A DNA stretch of 64,000 bases, taken from Leadbetterella lacunae. GTDB taxonomy: Bacteria > Bacteroidota > Bacteroidia > Cytophagales > Spirosomataceae. The stretch is taken from the NCBI RefSeq assembly GCF_042649125.1, contig NZ_JBHRYQ010000001.1, positions 2,170,001 to 2,234,000 of the forward strand. The letters are read 5' to 3'. The notes beneath the pieces were generated by a model that saw nothing but the letters and a program-made list of their open reading frames with translations, had not been told where the DNA came from and made no database searches. A program made the position numbers and the translations under genes. Of the stretch, positions 9,982 to 17,936 are shown piece by piece. Position 1 is the stretch's first letter. Each line of letters begins with the position of its first letter.

Positions 9982-10006
9982 AAAAAGGGCTTCGGCCCTT
10001 TTTTTT
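9982..10006 (+). terminator. Rho-independent terminator after the PhnA-domain gene
   Basis: A perfect stem AAAAGGGC/GCCCTTTT around a C(TTCG)G tetraloop, followed by a T-run. It starts 10 bp after the stop codon. Confidence 0.92.
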
Positions 10007-10018
10007 ATGTTAGAGTGG

Positions 10019-10123
10019 ACAAACTCCGTAAAGTCGAGCGTAGACGAGACTCAAGCAAAGGTTCAATTTTATTAGGCTTTGCTAAACAAATCAGATTCTC
10101 AAATGCCAAATGAACGGACAGAG
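10019..10123 (+). repeat. Intergenic hairpin repeat, copy 1 (degenerate right arm)
   Basis: First of three copies of a ~105-bp element. Its left part (10019-10059) shares the core AGTCGAGCGTAGACGAGACT and GCAAAGGTT with the copies at 12492 and 12592. The right arm is degraded (TCAGATTCTCAAATGCC). Together with the terminator it accounts for most of the 310-bp gap between genes; the rest is AT-rich DNA with nothing else recognised. Confidence 0.75.
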
Positions 10124-10281
10124 AATTACAAAAAATTAATAGTAATTCCCAAGAAAAAAAATTTTAATTAATAGCCTTACACATTGCTTAATTTTTGAAT
10201 AAAATATTTCGAACAAAACGCTTTAGATTTAAACTTTAGGCTTAAATTGGGGTACAATTTCGCAAACTTATTTTTTCATAA

Positions 10282-10851
10282 ATGGATTTTTTAAATACCC
10301 TAGAACCACTACTTCGCACTTTTTGGTATATCGCGATACCCATAAGCCTAATTTTTGTAATTCAAACCATCATCACTTTTCTTGGTGCAGACGCCACAGA
10401 TGGCTTAGAACCAGATTTTAATGGCGATATGGACGGAGCAGATGCCCCATTTCAGTTGTTCTCTCTTCGAAATCTTATTAACTTCTTATTGGGTTTTAGC
10501 TGGACAGGAATCTCTTTTTTCTCATTAATCCAAAGCCCTATATTGCTTATTTTGATTTCCATTTTAATTGGAGTTTTATTTGTGGCTGCATTCTTTTTTA
10601 TCATAAAACAACTACTCAAACTTTCAGAAGACAATAGCTTTAAAATAGAAAACACGCTAAACAAAACCGCAGAAGTTTATCTCAACATTCCGGCAAACAA
10701 AAGCGGACATGGCAAAATATTGATAAGCGTAAATGGCTCAAGCCATGAGCTGATGGCAATGACAGAAAATAATGAGGAAATAAAAGCCAATTCTTTGGTG
10801 GTGGTTTCTAAAATAGAGCACAATGACCTTGTAATAGTAAACAAAATATAA
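10282..10851 (+). CDS. YqiJ/NfeD-like membrane protein with OB-fold domain
   Basis: Inner-membrane protein of 189 aa with three hydrophobic segments (about 14-34, 63-85 and 88-112) and a C-terminal soluble beta-rich domain (about 118-189) typical of the OB-fold of NfeD/YqiJ partners. It lies 9 bp upstream of a flotillin gene. NfeD-type proteins pair with SPFH proteins in membrane microdomains, and E. coli yqiJ-yqiK is the same arrangement. Sequence identity to a named subfamily is weak by eye, so the family is called mainly from topology and context. Confidence 0.75.
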   Translation: MDFLNTLEPLLRTFWYIAIPISLIFVIQTIITFLGADATDGLEPDFNGDMDGADAPFQLFSLRNLINFLLGFSWTGISFFSLIQSPILLILISILIGVLFVAAFFFIIKQLLKLSEDNSFKIENTLNKTAEVYLNIPANKSGHGKILISVNGSSHELMAMTENNEEIKANSLVVVSKIEHNDLVIVNKI

Positions 10852-10860
10852 ACCTAAAAA

Positions 10861-12381
10861 ATGAGCAGTCCACTAATTATTATCGTAGTATTCGCGGTAG
10901 TTATTTTCGTAACTATTACCGCCCTCATCTCTCGCTACAAGAGATGCCCTTCAGACAAGATTTTGGTAATTTATGGTAGAACAGGTGGTACCTCTGCCAA
11001 GTGTATTCACGGTGGTGGAGCTTTTGTGTGGCCCGTTTTCCAAGACTACGCGTTTTTGGATCTAAAACCACTTTCTATTGAAGCCAATTTAACGAATGCA
11101 TTAAGTCGCCAAAACATCAGAGTGGACGTTCCATGTAGATTTACTATCGCTATTTCTACCGAATCTGACAACATGAACACGGCTGCAGAAAGACTATTGG
11201 GCCTATCATATGAGCAAATTCAAGAATTAGCCAAAGACATTTTATTTGGTCAGTTGAGATTGGTTATTGCCACCATGACTATCGAAGAAATAAACTCAGA
11301 CAGAGACAAGTTTTTAGATAATATTTCGAAAAACGTAGACAGCGAACTAAAGAAAATCGGCTTAAAGTTAATAAACGTTAACGTTACGGATATAAAAGAC
11401 GAGTCGGGTTACATAGAAGCATTGGGTAAAGAAGCAGCTGCAAAAGCCATAAACGAAGCCAAAATTAGCGTAGCCGAACAAGAAAAAATCGGTGAGACAG
11501 GTAAGGCACTTGCTGACAGAGAAAAAGATACCCAAATAGCTGAGACGCACAGAGACAGGGACGTAAAAATTGCCATCACGCAAAAAGATAGAGAAATAAG
11601 TATCGCTTCGGCTGCAAAAGACGAGTCGATAGGTAAAGCAGAAGCTGAAAGAGACACGAGAGTGAAGATTTCGGAAGCAAACGCTATAGCCGTAAGAGGA
11701 GAAAACGAGGCCAAAATAGCAATTGCACAATCAGACGCACTCAGAAGAGAAAGGGAAGCAGAGGCCATGCGAACCGCCATAGCATCAGAAAAAGTACAAC
11801 AAGCTAAGGCCTTAGAGGAATCATACGTGGCAGAGCAAAAAGCAGAAGCCGCAAGGGCGGAAAGAGAGCGTTCTACTCAAAATGCCAACGTGGTAATACC
11901 GGCACAAATAGCCAAACAAAGGGCCATAATAGACGCACAAGCCGAAGCGGAGCGAATCAGAGAACAAGCCAAAGGTGAAGCCGATGCTATTTTTGCTAAA
12001 ATGGAAGCAGAGGCAAAAGGACTTTTTGAGATATTGACCAAACAAGCAGAAGGATATAAGCAAGTGGTAGAAGCAGCAGGCGGTGATCCATCAAAGGCTT
12101 TCCAGTTGCTATTGATTGAAAAGTTACCTGAGCTTGTAAAAACGCAAGTAGAAGCTGTTAAAAACATCAAAATAGACAAAATCACGGTGTGGGACTCTGG
12201 AAATGCAGACACAGGAAATGGCCAAGGTTCTACCGCAAATTTTGTATCAGGCATGATGAAAACCGTACCACCGCTAAATGATTTGTTTGAAATGGCAGGC
12301 CTTAACCTACCCAATTACTTAAAAGGCGACCCAAAAGAAATAGAGAAAACAGACACCGGAAAAGGTAAAACTGAGAAATAA
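10861..12381 (+). CDS. Flotillin-like SPFH protein (YqiK-like)
   Basis: Membrane-microdomain scaffold protein, 506 aa. There is one N-terminal transmembrane helix (about 4-24), an SPFH domain (about 30-200, with RCPSDKILVIYG and the NVTDIKDESGYIEALG end), and a long Ala/Glu/Lys/Arg-rich coiled coil (about 190-390). The flotillin C-terminal region follows (GGDPSKAFQLLLIEKLPELVK). Flotillins oligomerise at the inner membrane and affect fluidity and protein sorting. The gene is the second in a two-gene operon with the NfeD-like protein. The biased coiled coil produces long antisense reading frames that are not genes. Confidence 0.93.
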   Translation: MSSPLIIIVVFAVVIFVTITALISRYKRCPSDKILVIYGRTGGTSAKCIHGGGAFVWPVFQDYAFLDLKPLSIEANLTNALSRQNIRVDVPCRFTIAISTESDNMNTAAERLLGLSYEQIQELAKDILFGQLRLVIATMTIEEINSDRDKFLDNISKNVDSELKKIGLKLINVNVTDIKDESGYIEALGKEAAAKAINEAKISVAEQEKIGETGKALADREKDTQIAETHRDRDVKIAITQKDREISIASAAKDESIGKAEAERDTRVKISEANAIAVRGENEAKIAIAQSDALRREREAEAMRTAIASEKVQQAKALEESYVAEQKAEAARAERERSTQNANVVIPAQIAKQRAIIDAQAEAERIREQAKGEADAIFAKMEAEAKGLFEILTKQAEGYKQVVEAAGGDPSKAFQLLLIEKLPELVKTQVEAVKNIKIDKITVWDSGNADTGNGQGSTANFVSGMMKTVPPLNDLFEMAGLNLPNYLKGDPKEIEKTDTGKGKTEK

Positions 12382-12417
12382 GTAATTCTTAAAAAAAGCG
12401 AGCAAAAGTACCTTCAT

Positions 12418-12450
12418 TATCCGCAGAGTTTCCGGAAGAGACTTTGCGGA
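12418..12450 (+). terminator. Possible terminator hairpin after flotillin gene
   Basis: TCCGCA...TGCGGA with partly paired flanking bases forms an imperfect stem of about 12 bp, followed by TTTGAATTTA. The T-run is poor, so this is only a candidate. Confidence 0.4.
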
Positions 12451-12491
12451 TTTGAATTTATTTACGGTTTCATTGAAGCTATTTCGAACGG

Positions 12492-12596
12492 ACGAATTTC
12501 CGTCAAGTCGAGCGTAAAAGAGACTCACGCAAAGGTTTGATTATTATTGGTATTGAAAATCTCACATAGTTCTCGGCTACCGCTCAAACAAACAAA
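12492..12596 (+). repeat. Intergenic hairpin repeat, copy 2
   Basis: Second copy of the ~105-bp element, containing AGTCGAGCGTAAAAGAGACT and GCAAAGGTTTGATTATTATT, with a diverged right arm (GTTCTCGGCTACCGCTCAAA). It runs head-to-tail into copy 3 with a 100-bp period; the two share ACAAA at the join. Confidence 0.8.
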
Positions 12597-12696
12597 CTCC
12601 GTCTAGTCGAGCGTAGACGAGACTCATGCAAAGGTTTGATTATTATTGGTAATGCCAAACTCATCTGGTTCTCGTCTTCGCTCGAACAGACAGAAG
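12592..12696 (+). repeat. Intergenic hairpin repeat, copy 3 (best preserved)
   Basis: Best-preserved copy. The left arm GTCGAGCGTAGACGAGA (12606-12622) pairs with the right arm TCTCGTCTTCGCTCGAA (12670-12686), 15 of 17 positions matching, around a 47-nt loop containing TTTGATTATTATTGG. A short direct repeat CTCGAACAGACA occurs at its end and again about 23 bp further. No ORF is inside. With copy 2 it fills most of the 346-bp gap after the flotillin gene. Confidence 0.82.
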
Positions 12697-12727
12697 ACGC
12701 CACCTCGAACAGACAAAAATAAACTCA

Positions 12728-14845
12728 TTAAGGCATCACTTTCATTCCTTCCATTTTTACAGTCCAGCCTTTTGGAAACATGGGCGTTGGCTGATCTTTT
12801 GAGCCAGCAGAAAGTAAGGCCAATGCAGTCAAAAAACCGCCGTTTCCGGGTAAATAAAGCCTTAACCTTTCGTCTTGGTAATTATGTCCGTTTTTTAAAT
12901 AAGTATTGGTTCGTATTGGCATCAGCAAGGCTTCTATTGCTTTTTCGGGATTTTTAAGTCTTGCAGCGGTCAGTGCCGCTAAAGGAAAATCCCAGCCCCA
13001 GGTGTCGTTCCAATGCCACGACTTCCATATCAAATCAAAGGTATTTTGCATGATTTTGGGGTCTAAGTCTTTTGTGGCAGGCAACATACCGTATGCACCC
13101 AGCACCGAAGGGTGGTCTGTCATTAAATATGGGTTGGTATATGAATCTGTAGCACTTTCAGCACCTAAATAAATATCTTCTTTAACTGGCAAAACCGAAA
13201 GATTATCCAGCACTTCATCCCATTTTTGATTTCTTTTTTCGCCTAGTTTTTGTCTAAAATCTTGTGCTTTTTCTAACGCCCACCTCCAGTATGTCAGTTC
13301 ATAAGTAGGATTAAAAGTCACCTTTGGGTCAAAGCGTTCTTGGGCGGCAATCACACCGGGACCTAAAATGTACCGCTCTAACTTAGGATCAAAATAGGCA
13401 AAGTCAGTCATAAAATCGGCCGTTTTTTCTACCAAACTTTGATATTTCTCCAATACCTTTTTATCTGAATTTTCATTATAAAGCAAATCCACAAAATAGA
13501 TGAGGTGTGGCTGCTGCCAAATCAGATATGACCCTACTGACGAAGGCGTCTCTTGGCCTTCATTGTCTGTCATTTTTTGCCACCTTAGGCCCACAAATCC
13601 CTGCCTTTGAGCTATTTTTTTAGCACCTTCTTCTGCTCTACCATACCACGAAATTTGCTTTTCCAATATTTGAGGTCTACCCCAAAGGGCAAAATGTACG
13701 CCATGCCACCAAATCATTTCCATGTGCGGCTTTCCATACCACGAGTTATAGGTAAGGCCAGTTTCTTGGGGAGGAGAATCTCCACCGCAGTTAATTTTAG
13801 TCAAATAAAGCGAAAGCACCATTCTACGTTCTATCTCGTGAGCTCTTGGGTCTTTTGTTTTTCCAAAATCTAACATGGCTCCAGTATTCCAGAAGTTTTT
13901 ATAATATGTCTTTGTATTATTTCTGATAGTCTCAAAACTTTGGTTCGTTGTACCTTTCGTACCTTTTCTAAAGTCACACGAAAAAGCCCATTCCTCAGAT
14001 TTGGTTTTAGGTGCTATTACATACCCATATTTACCCAAAACAGGATCAATAGCTACATTTTCAGAATAAATTTGAATAGAATAACTCAAATCATCCAGCT
14101 TTCTGGAAAGAGTAAGATTGGAGGTATTTTGCATTGAAAACGACAAACGCTTAGGCTCGTTTGTATCATAAAAAGCGGCTTCGTCTTCAAATTTGTTAGT
14201 AGGATACGGAAATTTGACTTGCAGTTTTAATCGGCCCGCTTTTAGCAACGGACTGTTTACTTTTACAGCCACAAGGTCATTGTTTTGGTCTACCAAGGTA
14301 ATTACCCGTACTTTTTCTCCTTCCACCTCAAATTCACTGATAAGCTCACCCGACCACATGTCTAATCTTTGGTTTATAGCTTTTATATCCGGTGGCATTG
14401 CAGCGGTTCCGTCTTTTTTAATTATTTGCCAACCTATATTAGCCAAATGTATACGATGCGGATTTTGTCTGATGTAATTAGTAGCTTCGGCCTCAGCACT
14501 GCCAGCAGGCCATTGTTTGGCATAAAGCACCTCACGCCCGTGCGATTTTATTGGAGCGAGTGTTTGTTCAATCGTATATTTTTTTGAGGTAGGAAAACTG
14601 TGCCATCCCCACTCCGACTGCGTGCCGAGTGGCATACCTTTTTTGTAAAATTCTGGAAAAGTCTGTAGGCCGGTCACGTCCATAGTCATAGCAAACTTAC
14701 CATTTCCAAGGCTCAGGCTGTTGAGCGTATCAACTTCGTTAATGTGAACTTCGTGTCTTTTGAAAACCTCTTCTCGGTTTATTTTTTGAGAAAATACTAC
14801 CGTAGACCATAAACAAAAACCCAAGAGTGTTACTTTACTGCACAT
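12728..14845 (-). CDS. Secreted six-hairpin (alpha/alpha)6 glycosidase-like protein
   Basis: Predicted periplasmic or exported carbohydrate-active protein, 705 aa, with a signal peptide ending TVVFSQ. The N-terminal part (about 40-330) looks like the beta-sandwich domain of GH65/GH95-type enzymes. The C-terminal part looks like an (alpha/alpha)6 barrel, with landmarks YNSWYGKPHMEMIWWHGVHF, FNPTYELTYWRWALEKA and LPGNGGFLTALALL. A glutamate in NPTYELTYW is a reasonable general-acid candidate, which is inference. I cannot assign the CAZy family or substrate from sequence alone. It stands alone between the repeat cluster and the M56 locus. Confidence 0.72.
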   Translation of the reverse strand: MCSKVTLLGFCLWSTVVFSQKINREEVFKRHEVHINEVDTLNSLSLGNGKFAMTMDVTGLQTFPEFYKKGMPLGTQSEWGWHSFPTSKKYTIEQTLAPIKSHGREVLYAKQWPAGSAEAEATNYIRQNPHRIHLANIGWQIIKKDGTAAMPPDIKAINQRLDMWSGELISEFEVEGEKVRVITLVDQNNDLVAVKVNSPLLKAGRLKLQVKFPYPTNKFEDEAAFYDTNEPKRLSFSMQNTSNLTLSRKLDDLSYSIQIYSENVAIDPVLGKYGYVIAPKTKSEEWAFSCDFRKGTKGTTNQSFETIRNNTKTYYKNFWNTGAMLDFGKTKDPRAHEIERRMVLSLYLTKINCGGDSPPQETGLTYNSWYGKPHMEMIWWHGVHFALWGRPQILEKQISWYGRAEEGAKKIAQRQGFVGLRWQKMTDNEGQETPSSVGSYLIWQQPHLIYFVDLLYNENSDKKVLEKYQSLVEKTADFMTDFAYFDPKLERYILGPGVIAAQERFDPKVTFNPTYELTYWRWALEKAQDFRQKLGEKRNQKWDEVLDNLSVLPVKEDIYLGAESATDSYTNPYLMTDHPSVLGAYGMLPATKDLDPKIMQNTFDLIWKSWHWNDTWGWDFPLAALTAARLKNPEKAIEALLMPIRTNTYLKNGHNYQDERLRLYLPGNGGFLTALALLSAGSKDQPTPMFPKGWTVKMEGMKVMP

Positions 14846-14918
14846 TCCTTTTCATTTTTTTTAAATAAAAATAAAGAAAAGCAAACACTAAACAGTTAGG
14901 TACTCTTGGGTTTCGTTT

Positions 14919-16646
14919 TTATTTCTTTTTGGTGGTTATGTATATTAAGCCATTGGCCCCTTTTTCACCTTTGGCTTTTATAGCATCTTCGCCTTTTAAA
15001 ACCGATATACTTACGATTTCATCCGGATTTATCTTTTTAACTTCTTCATTCGAAATCTCTTCGTTATTTAAATAATATACCGGATTTCCGAAATTGTTTC
15101 CTCTTATGCTAAATGAGTTAGCGTCTGTTCTAAGTTTTATAGTGGACTCTTCGGGTTGTTTATTGGGTTCATCGAGTTTTGAATTTACCGATAACTTAAA
15201 CACTACGGGCATGTTATAATAGACCGCTACAGGTTTCCCATTTTGATATCCTGGCTTCCACTTAGGCATAGATTTTATTACACGAATAGCTTCCTCGTCG
15301 CAACCGCCTCCTATTCCTTTCAACAAATATACTTGGCCAATTGACCCGTCTCTTTCTACCACAAACTTCACAAAAACACGGCCTTCCACACCATAAATTT
15401 GAGCTTCTTTCGGGTAGTTAATATTGTTTCCCATCCATTTATACATCGCTGAGGTTCCTCCCTCGAATTCCGGATTCTGTTCTACAGCCGTAAAAATTTC
15501 ATTATAGCCTTTTGGCGAATCAGACGGATTTTTCTGAGGAAAAGTGTCCGCCTTTATACGAGGCATTGTTAAGTTTTTTGCCAACAATTTCATACCTGAA
15601 AACATGTCAAAAAGCTTATTGGAACTTTCTTCTTCCACATAATCTATCTTTGCCTCTTCCTTAAAACTTGGCGAAGGCAATAACTCCCCTAAACTCACTT
15701 TCTCCGGAACACCATTTACCGTTATCTGAAATCGAGAAATGGGTATTCCTGCCATTTTATCCTGCATTTCTATTTCCATGGCACTCATTCGAGCCAAACG
15801 CTTTACGTTTTCATCTTTTAAAACAGTAAGCGAACTGAGTGTCATCAGAGCTAAAAACAAAGGTAAAAGAAGGCCATACTTCAAGACCGAGGCCTTCTTT
15901 GAGGGATTTTTCATGAGCATCCCGATGCGTGTTTTCAGTATTGACTGATTAAAAAAGGGTTGTATAAAAATAGTAGATTTTGGAGTATTAAAATGACTTT
16001 GAAACAACAACCCGGCGTAGTCGGCACGGTTATCTAGCATTTGACAGGCTACTTGGTCAGCCAAAAACTCATGGATGATACCGATACTTTTGTGAGCAAA
16101 ATGAACTACTGGATTAAACCAGAATACCACCTTGGCTATTTCAAAAAGGATAAGGTCTACATAGTGCATTTGAGCACTGTGTGTATATTCGTGCATCCAG
16201 ATGGTGTCTTCTTCGCTTAGGTTTTCTTCTAAATATACGGTGCCAAAAAACGAAAAAGCAGGTTGCCCATTAAACTTGCCGTTTTTAACCACCAATATAG
16301 TTTTAATCAATTTATAAAGAGATATTGAGGCAAAAACCACAAAGCCTGAGAAATAAATGATCTGTAAAACATCTAAAATACTAAACGTACTTACCTGCGG
16401 ACTGAGCACCATAACCTCAGCCAAAGTATAATAATTTATTACTGGTGCTTGTACTTCTGACTGAAAAAGCCAAGCCAAAATACTGTCGAAATGAACGGTA
16501 GGAAGCACCACCGAAATAAGTAAAGAACCTACTAGGAACACCCTATTTAGCTTGTGAAAAGTTTCGTTTTTCAACAAAAAATAATAAAAAGCATAAAAAG
16601 CCAAAAGAAAAACATTGACCTGAATAAAGTAAACTAAAGTGCCCAT
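14919..16646 (-). CDS. BlaR1-like M56 metallopeptidase with TonB C-terminal domain and plug-like tail
   Basis: Inner-membrane sensor protease, 575 aa. Four hydrophobic segments occur at about 4-25, 35-60, 92-118 and 256-275. The M56 zinc motif HEYTH is at His152-His156, with a downstream HEFLADQVA (about 192-200) supplying the likely third ligand. A TonB_C domain covers about 388-486 (NINYPKEAQIYGVEGRVFVKF to NGKPVAVYYNMPVVFKL). The last 55 residues (SVLKGEDAIKAKGEKGANG then LIYITTKKK) resemble the plug segment of TonB-dependent receptors. It lies downstream of a TonB_C lipoprotein gene and a blaI-type repressor gene, the usual partner of M56 sensors. Confidence 0.9.
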   Translation of the reverse strand: MGTLVYFIQVNVFLLAFYAFYYFLLKNETFHKLNRVFLVGSLLISVVLPTVHFDSILAWLFQSEVQAPVINYYTLAEVMVLSPQVSTFSILDVLQIIYFSGFVVFASISLYKLIKTILVVKNGKFNGQPAFSFFGTVYLEENLSEEDTIWMHEYTHSAQMHYVDLILFEIAKVVFWFNPVVHFAHKSIGIIHEFLADQVACQMLDNRADYAGLLFQSHFNTPKSTIFIQPFFNQSILKTRIGMLMKNPSKKASVLKYGLLLPLFLALMTLSSLTVLKDENVKRLARMSAMEIEMQDKMAGIPISRFQITVNGVPEKVSLGELLPSPSFKEEAKIDYVEEESSNKLFDMFSGMKLLAKNLTMPRIKADTFPQKNPSDSPKGYNEIFTAVEQNPEFEGGTSAMYKWMGNNINYPKEAQIYGVEGRVFVKFVVERDGSIGQVYLLKGIGGGCDEEAIRVIKSMPKWKPGYQNGKPVAVYYNMPVVFKLSVNSKLDEPNKQPEESTIKLRTDANSFSIRGNNFGNPVYYLNNEEISNEEVKKINPDEIVSISVLKGEDAIKAKGEKGANGLIYITTKKK

Positions 16647-16667
16647 AGTATTGTCGTGTTAAAAATG

Positions 16668-17165
16668 TTACTTTGCTATTTCCTCTGCCGGCTGAAAAGC
16701 CACTTGTAAATTGTGATATACTGCCACCGCCTTGCCGTTTTGCTTTCCTGGAATCCAGTCTGGCATGGCTCTGATAACTCTAACTGCCTCAGCATCACAA
16801 CCGAAGCCCAATCCTTTTTTAATGTAAACGTCTTTTATTTTTCCGTCGGTATCTACCAAGAATCTCACAAACACCAAGCCTGATATATTGTTATCTGCGG
16901 CTTCTTTGGGGTATTGGGTCTGAGACTTCATAAACTTATACATGGCACTTCTACCCTCTGCATATTCAGGTTGGTTTTGCGAAATTTCCAAAGCCTCTAT
17001 GCCTTCTATTTTAGTAGGGGCATATCTTACGCCTTTTTCGGTAATTTCTTTACCTTCTTCTAGTTTTTGAGCGTCCGTCTTTTCGGCGGTTTCGCCACAA
17101 GCAGACATAACAAACAAACAAAGCACTGAACCCAAAAAACCTAAAACCGAACTTCTTTTTAGCAT
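16668..17165 (-). CDS. Lipoprotein with stand-alone TonB C-terminal domain
   Basis: A 165-aa lipoprotein: signal peptide with lipobox MSAC at about residue 22, a charged linker, then a TonB_C-type domain (about 62-160). The domain includes SQTQYPKEAADNNISGLVFV and MPDWIPGKQNGKAVAVYHN. It is clearly paralogous to residues 388-486 of the neighbouring M56 protein. It lacks the N-terminal transmembrane helix and Pro-rich spacer of a real TonB, so it is unlikely to transduce energy by itself. It may bind receptors or compete with the M56 protein, which is inference. It is encoded 21 bp upstream of the M56 gene and 146 bp after blaI. Confidence 0.88.
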   Translation of the reverse strand: MLKRSSVLGFLGSVLCLFVMSACGETAEKTDAQKLEEGKEITEKGVRYAPTKIEGIEALEISQNQPEYAEGRSAMYKFMKSQTQYPKEAADNNISGLVFVRFLVDTDGKIKDVYIKKGLGFGCDAEAVRVIRAMPDWIPGKQNGKAVAVYHNLQVAFQPAEEIAK

Positions 17166-17311
17166 AATCTTTTTATTGAAATGAATAATTATTTTTTGGA
17201 ATATACAGCATTATCTCAAAATTTTAAAGGCATTTTGGCTTATCCTTTTAAAATTTCAGTAAACCTAAAAAATACACACACTGTTTTTCTCACAAAAAAC
17301 GATTAATAAAG

Positions 17312-17680
17312 TCATTTCTTATTTCTCATTTCTTCTATCATTTTCAAAATCGCGTCAGCTTCTTTGAGGTTTATTTGCTCGTTTTCCACAAAAAAAGACA
17401 TCATGGCTCCCACGGAGTTATCAAAGTACCCTGACTTTAATTTTTCTGTAACAAAACCTCGGTACTCTTCTTTGCTTACTTCAGCAAAATATCGGTGAGT
17501 TTTGCCAAAAGCTTCGTGACCCACAAAACCTTTCTGAGCCAATATTCTTACTATGGTAGAAACCGTATTGTAAGCGGGTTTTGGTTCGGGCATAACCTCT
17601 ATTATGTCTTTTACATAAGCCTTTTCAAGATCCCACAGTATCTGCATGATCTCTTCTTCTGCTTTGGTTAATTCTTTCAT
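17312..17680 (-). CDS. BlaI/MecI/CopY-family transcriptional repressor
   Basis: A 122-aa winged-helix repressor. It opens with the family signature LTKAEEEIMQILWDLEKAYV and carries the recognition helix region PAYNTVSTIVRILAQKGFVG (about 34-53), then the C-terminal dimerisation helices. BlaI-type repressors are inactivated when a partner M56 protease senses a signal, and the M56 gene lies two genes downstream on the same strand. An operator-like dyad cluster overlaps its own promoter, consistent with autorepression. The ligand is unknown; nothing nearby encodes a beta-lactamase. Confidence 0.93.
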   Translation of the reverse strand: MKELTKAEEEIMQILWDLEKAYVKDIIEVMPEPKPAYNTVSTIVRILAQKGFVGHEAFGKTHRYFAEVSKEEYRGFVTEKLKSGYFDNSVGAMMSFFVENEQINLKEADAILKMIEEMRNKK

Positions 17681-17708
17681 TGTTAAGCTTTAAATATTAA
17701 TATTGAGT

Positions 17709-17739
17709 CAAACATAAAACTATTTTTTTAGTTCTACAA
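17709..17739 (-). promoter_or_regulatory. blaI promoter (-33 TTG, -7 TATGTTTG)
   Basis: On the minus strand TTG (17737-17739) is followed by 20 bp and TATGTTTG (17709-17716), an exact fit to the Bacteroidota TAnnTTTG -7 element. It lies 29 bp upstream of the blaI start. The -33 element falls inside the dyad at 17727-17744. Confidence 0.7.
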
Positions 17740-17754
17740 CTAAATACTTAGTTT
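17727..17754. promoter_or_regulatory. Operator-like overlapping inverted repeats upstream of blaI
   Basis: TTTAGTT-CTAC-AACTAAA (17727-17744) is a perfect 7-bp dyad with a 4-bp centre. Its right half-site is also the left half of a second dyad, AACTAA-ATAC-TTAGTT (17738-17753). The cluster covers the -33 element of the blaI promoter, as expected for an autoregulated BlaI-type repressor. Binding is inferred, not shown. Confidence 0.65.
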
Positions 17755-17874
17755 TTTTTCTAAATTTATTACAATTAATGTTTCTTTTAATTCTATTCTT
17801 TGCTTAAAAAGCAACTGCTTTTCTTAATTTTCAAATAGAGCAAATAGAAATAAAAAGTATTCATAAAAAAAACT

Positions 17875-17882
17875 TAATTTTG
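17875..17882 (+). promoter_or_regulatory. -7-like element upstream of the GT2 gene
   Basis: TAATTTTG matches TAnnTTTG exactly, 54 bp before the start, but no TTG is found at the expected -33 distance. Between it and the gene is a perfect hairpin GTTGTTTT-ACAA-AAAACAAC (17898-17917). Confidence 0.3.
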
Positions 17883-17936
17883 CCAGACAAACAAAAAGTT
17901 GTTTTACAAAAAACAACGGTACTCTAAACGTTAAGC

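Noticed and set aside
11368..12314. Long antisense open frames opposite the flotillin coiled coil
   Set aside because: They arise from the biased Ala/Glu/Lys codon pattern of the coiled coil; no start context, promoter or protein family supports them.
12382..12727. Insertion sequence at the repeat cluster
   Set aside because: There is no transposase gene or terminal inverted repeat with target duplication, so the elements are reported as repeats only.
14919..17165. Beta-lactam resistance locus
   Set aside because: BlaI and M56 genes are present but no beta-lactamase or penicillin-binding protein is adjacent; the TonB_C domains point to another signal.
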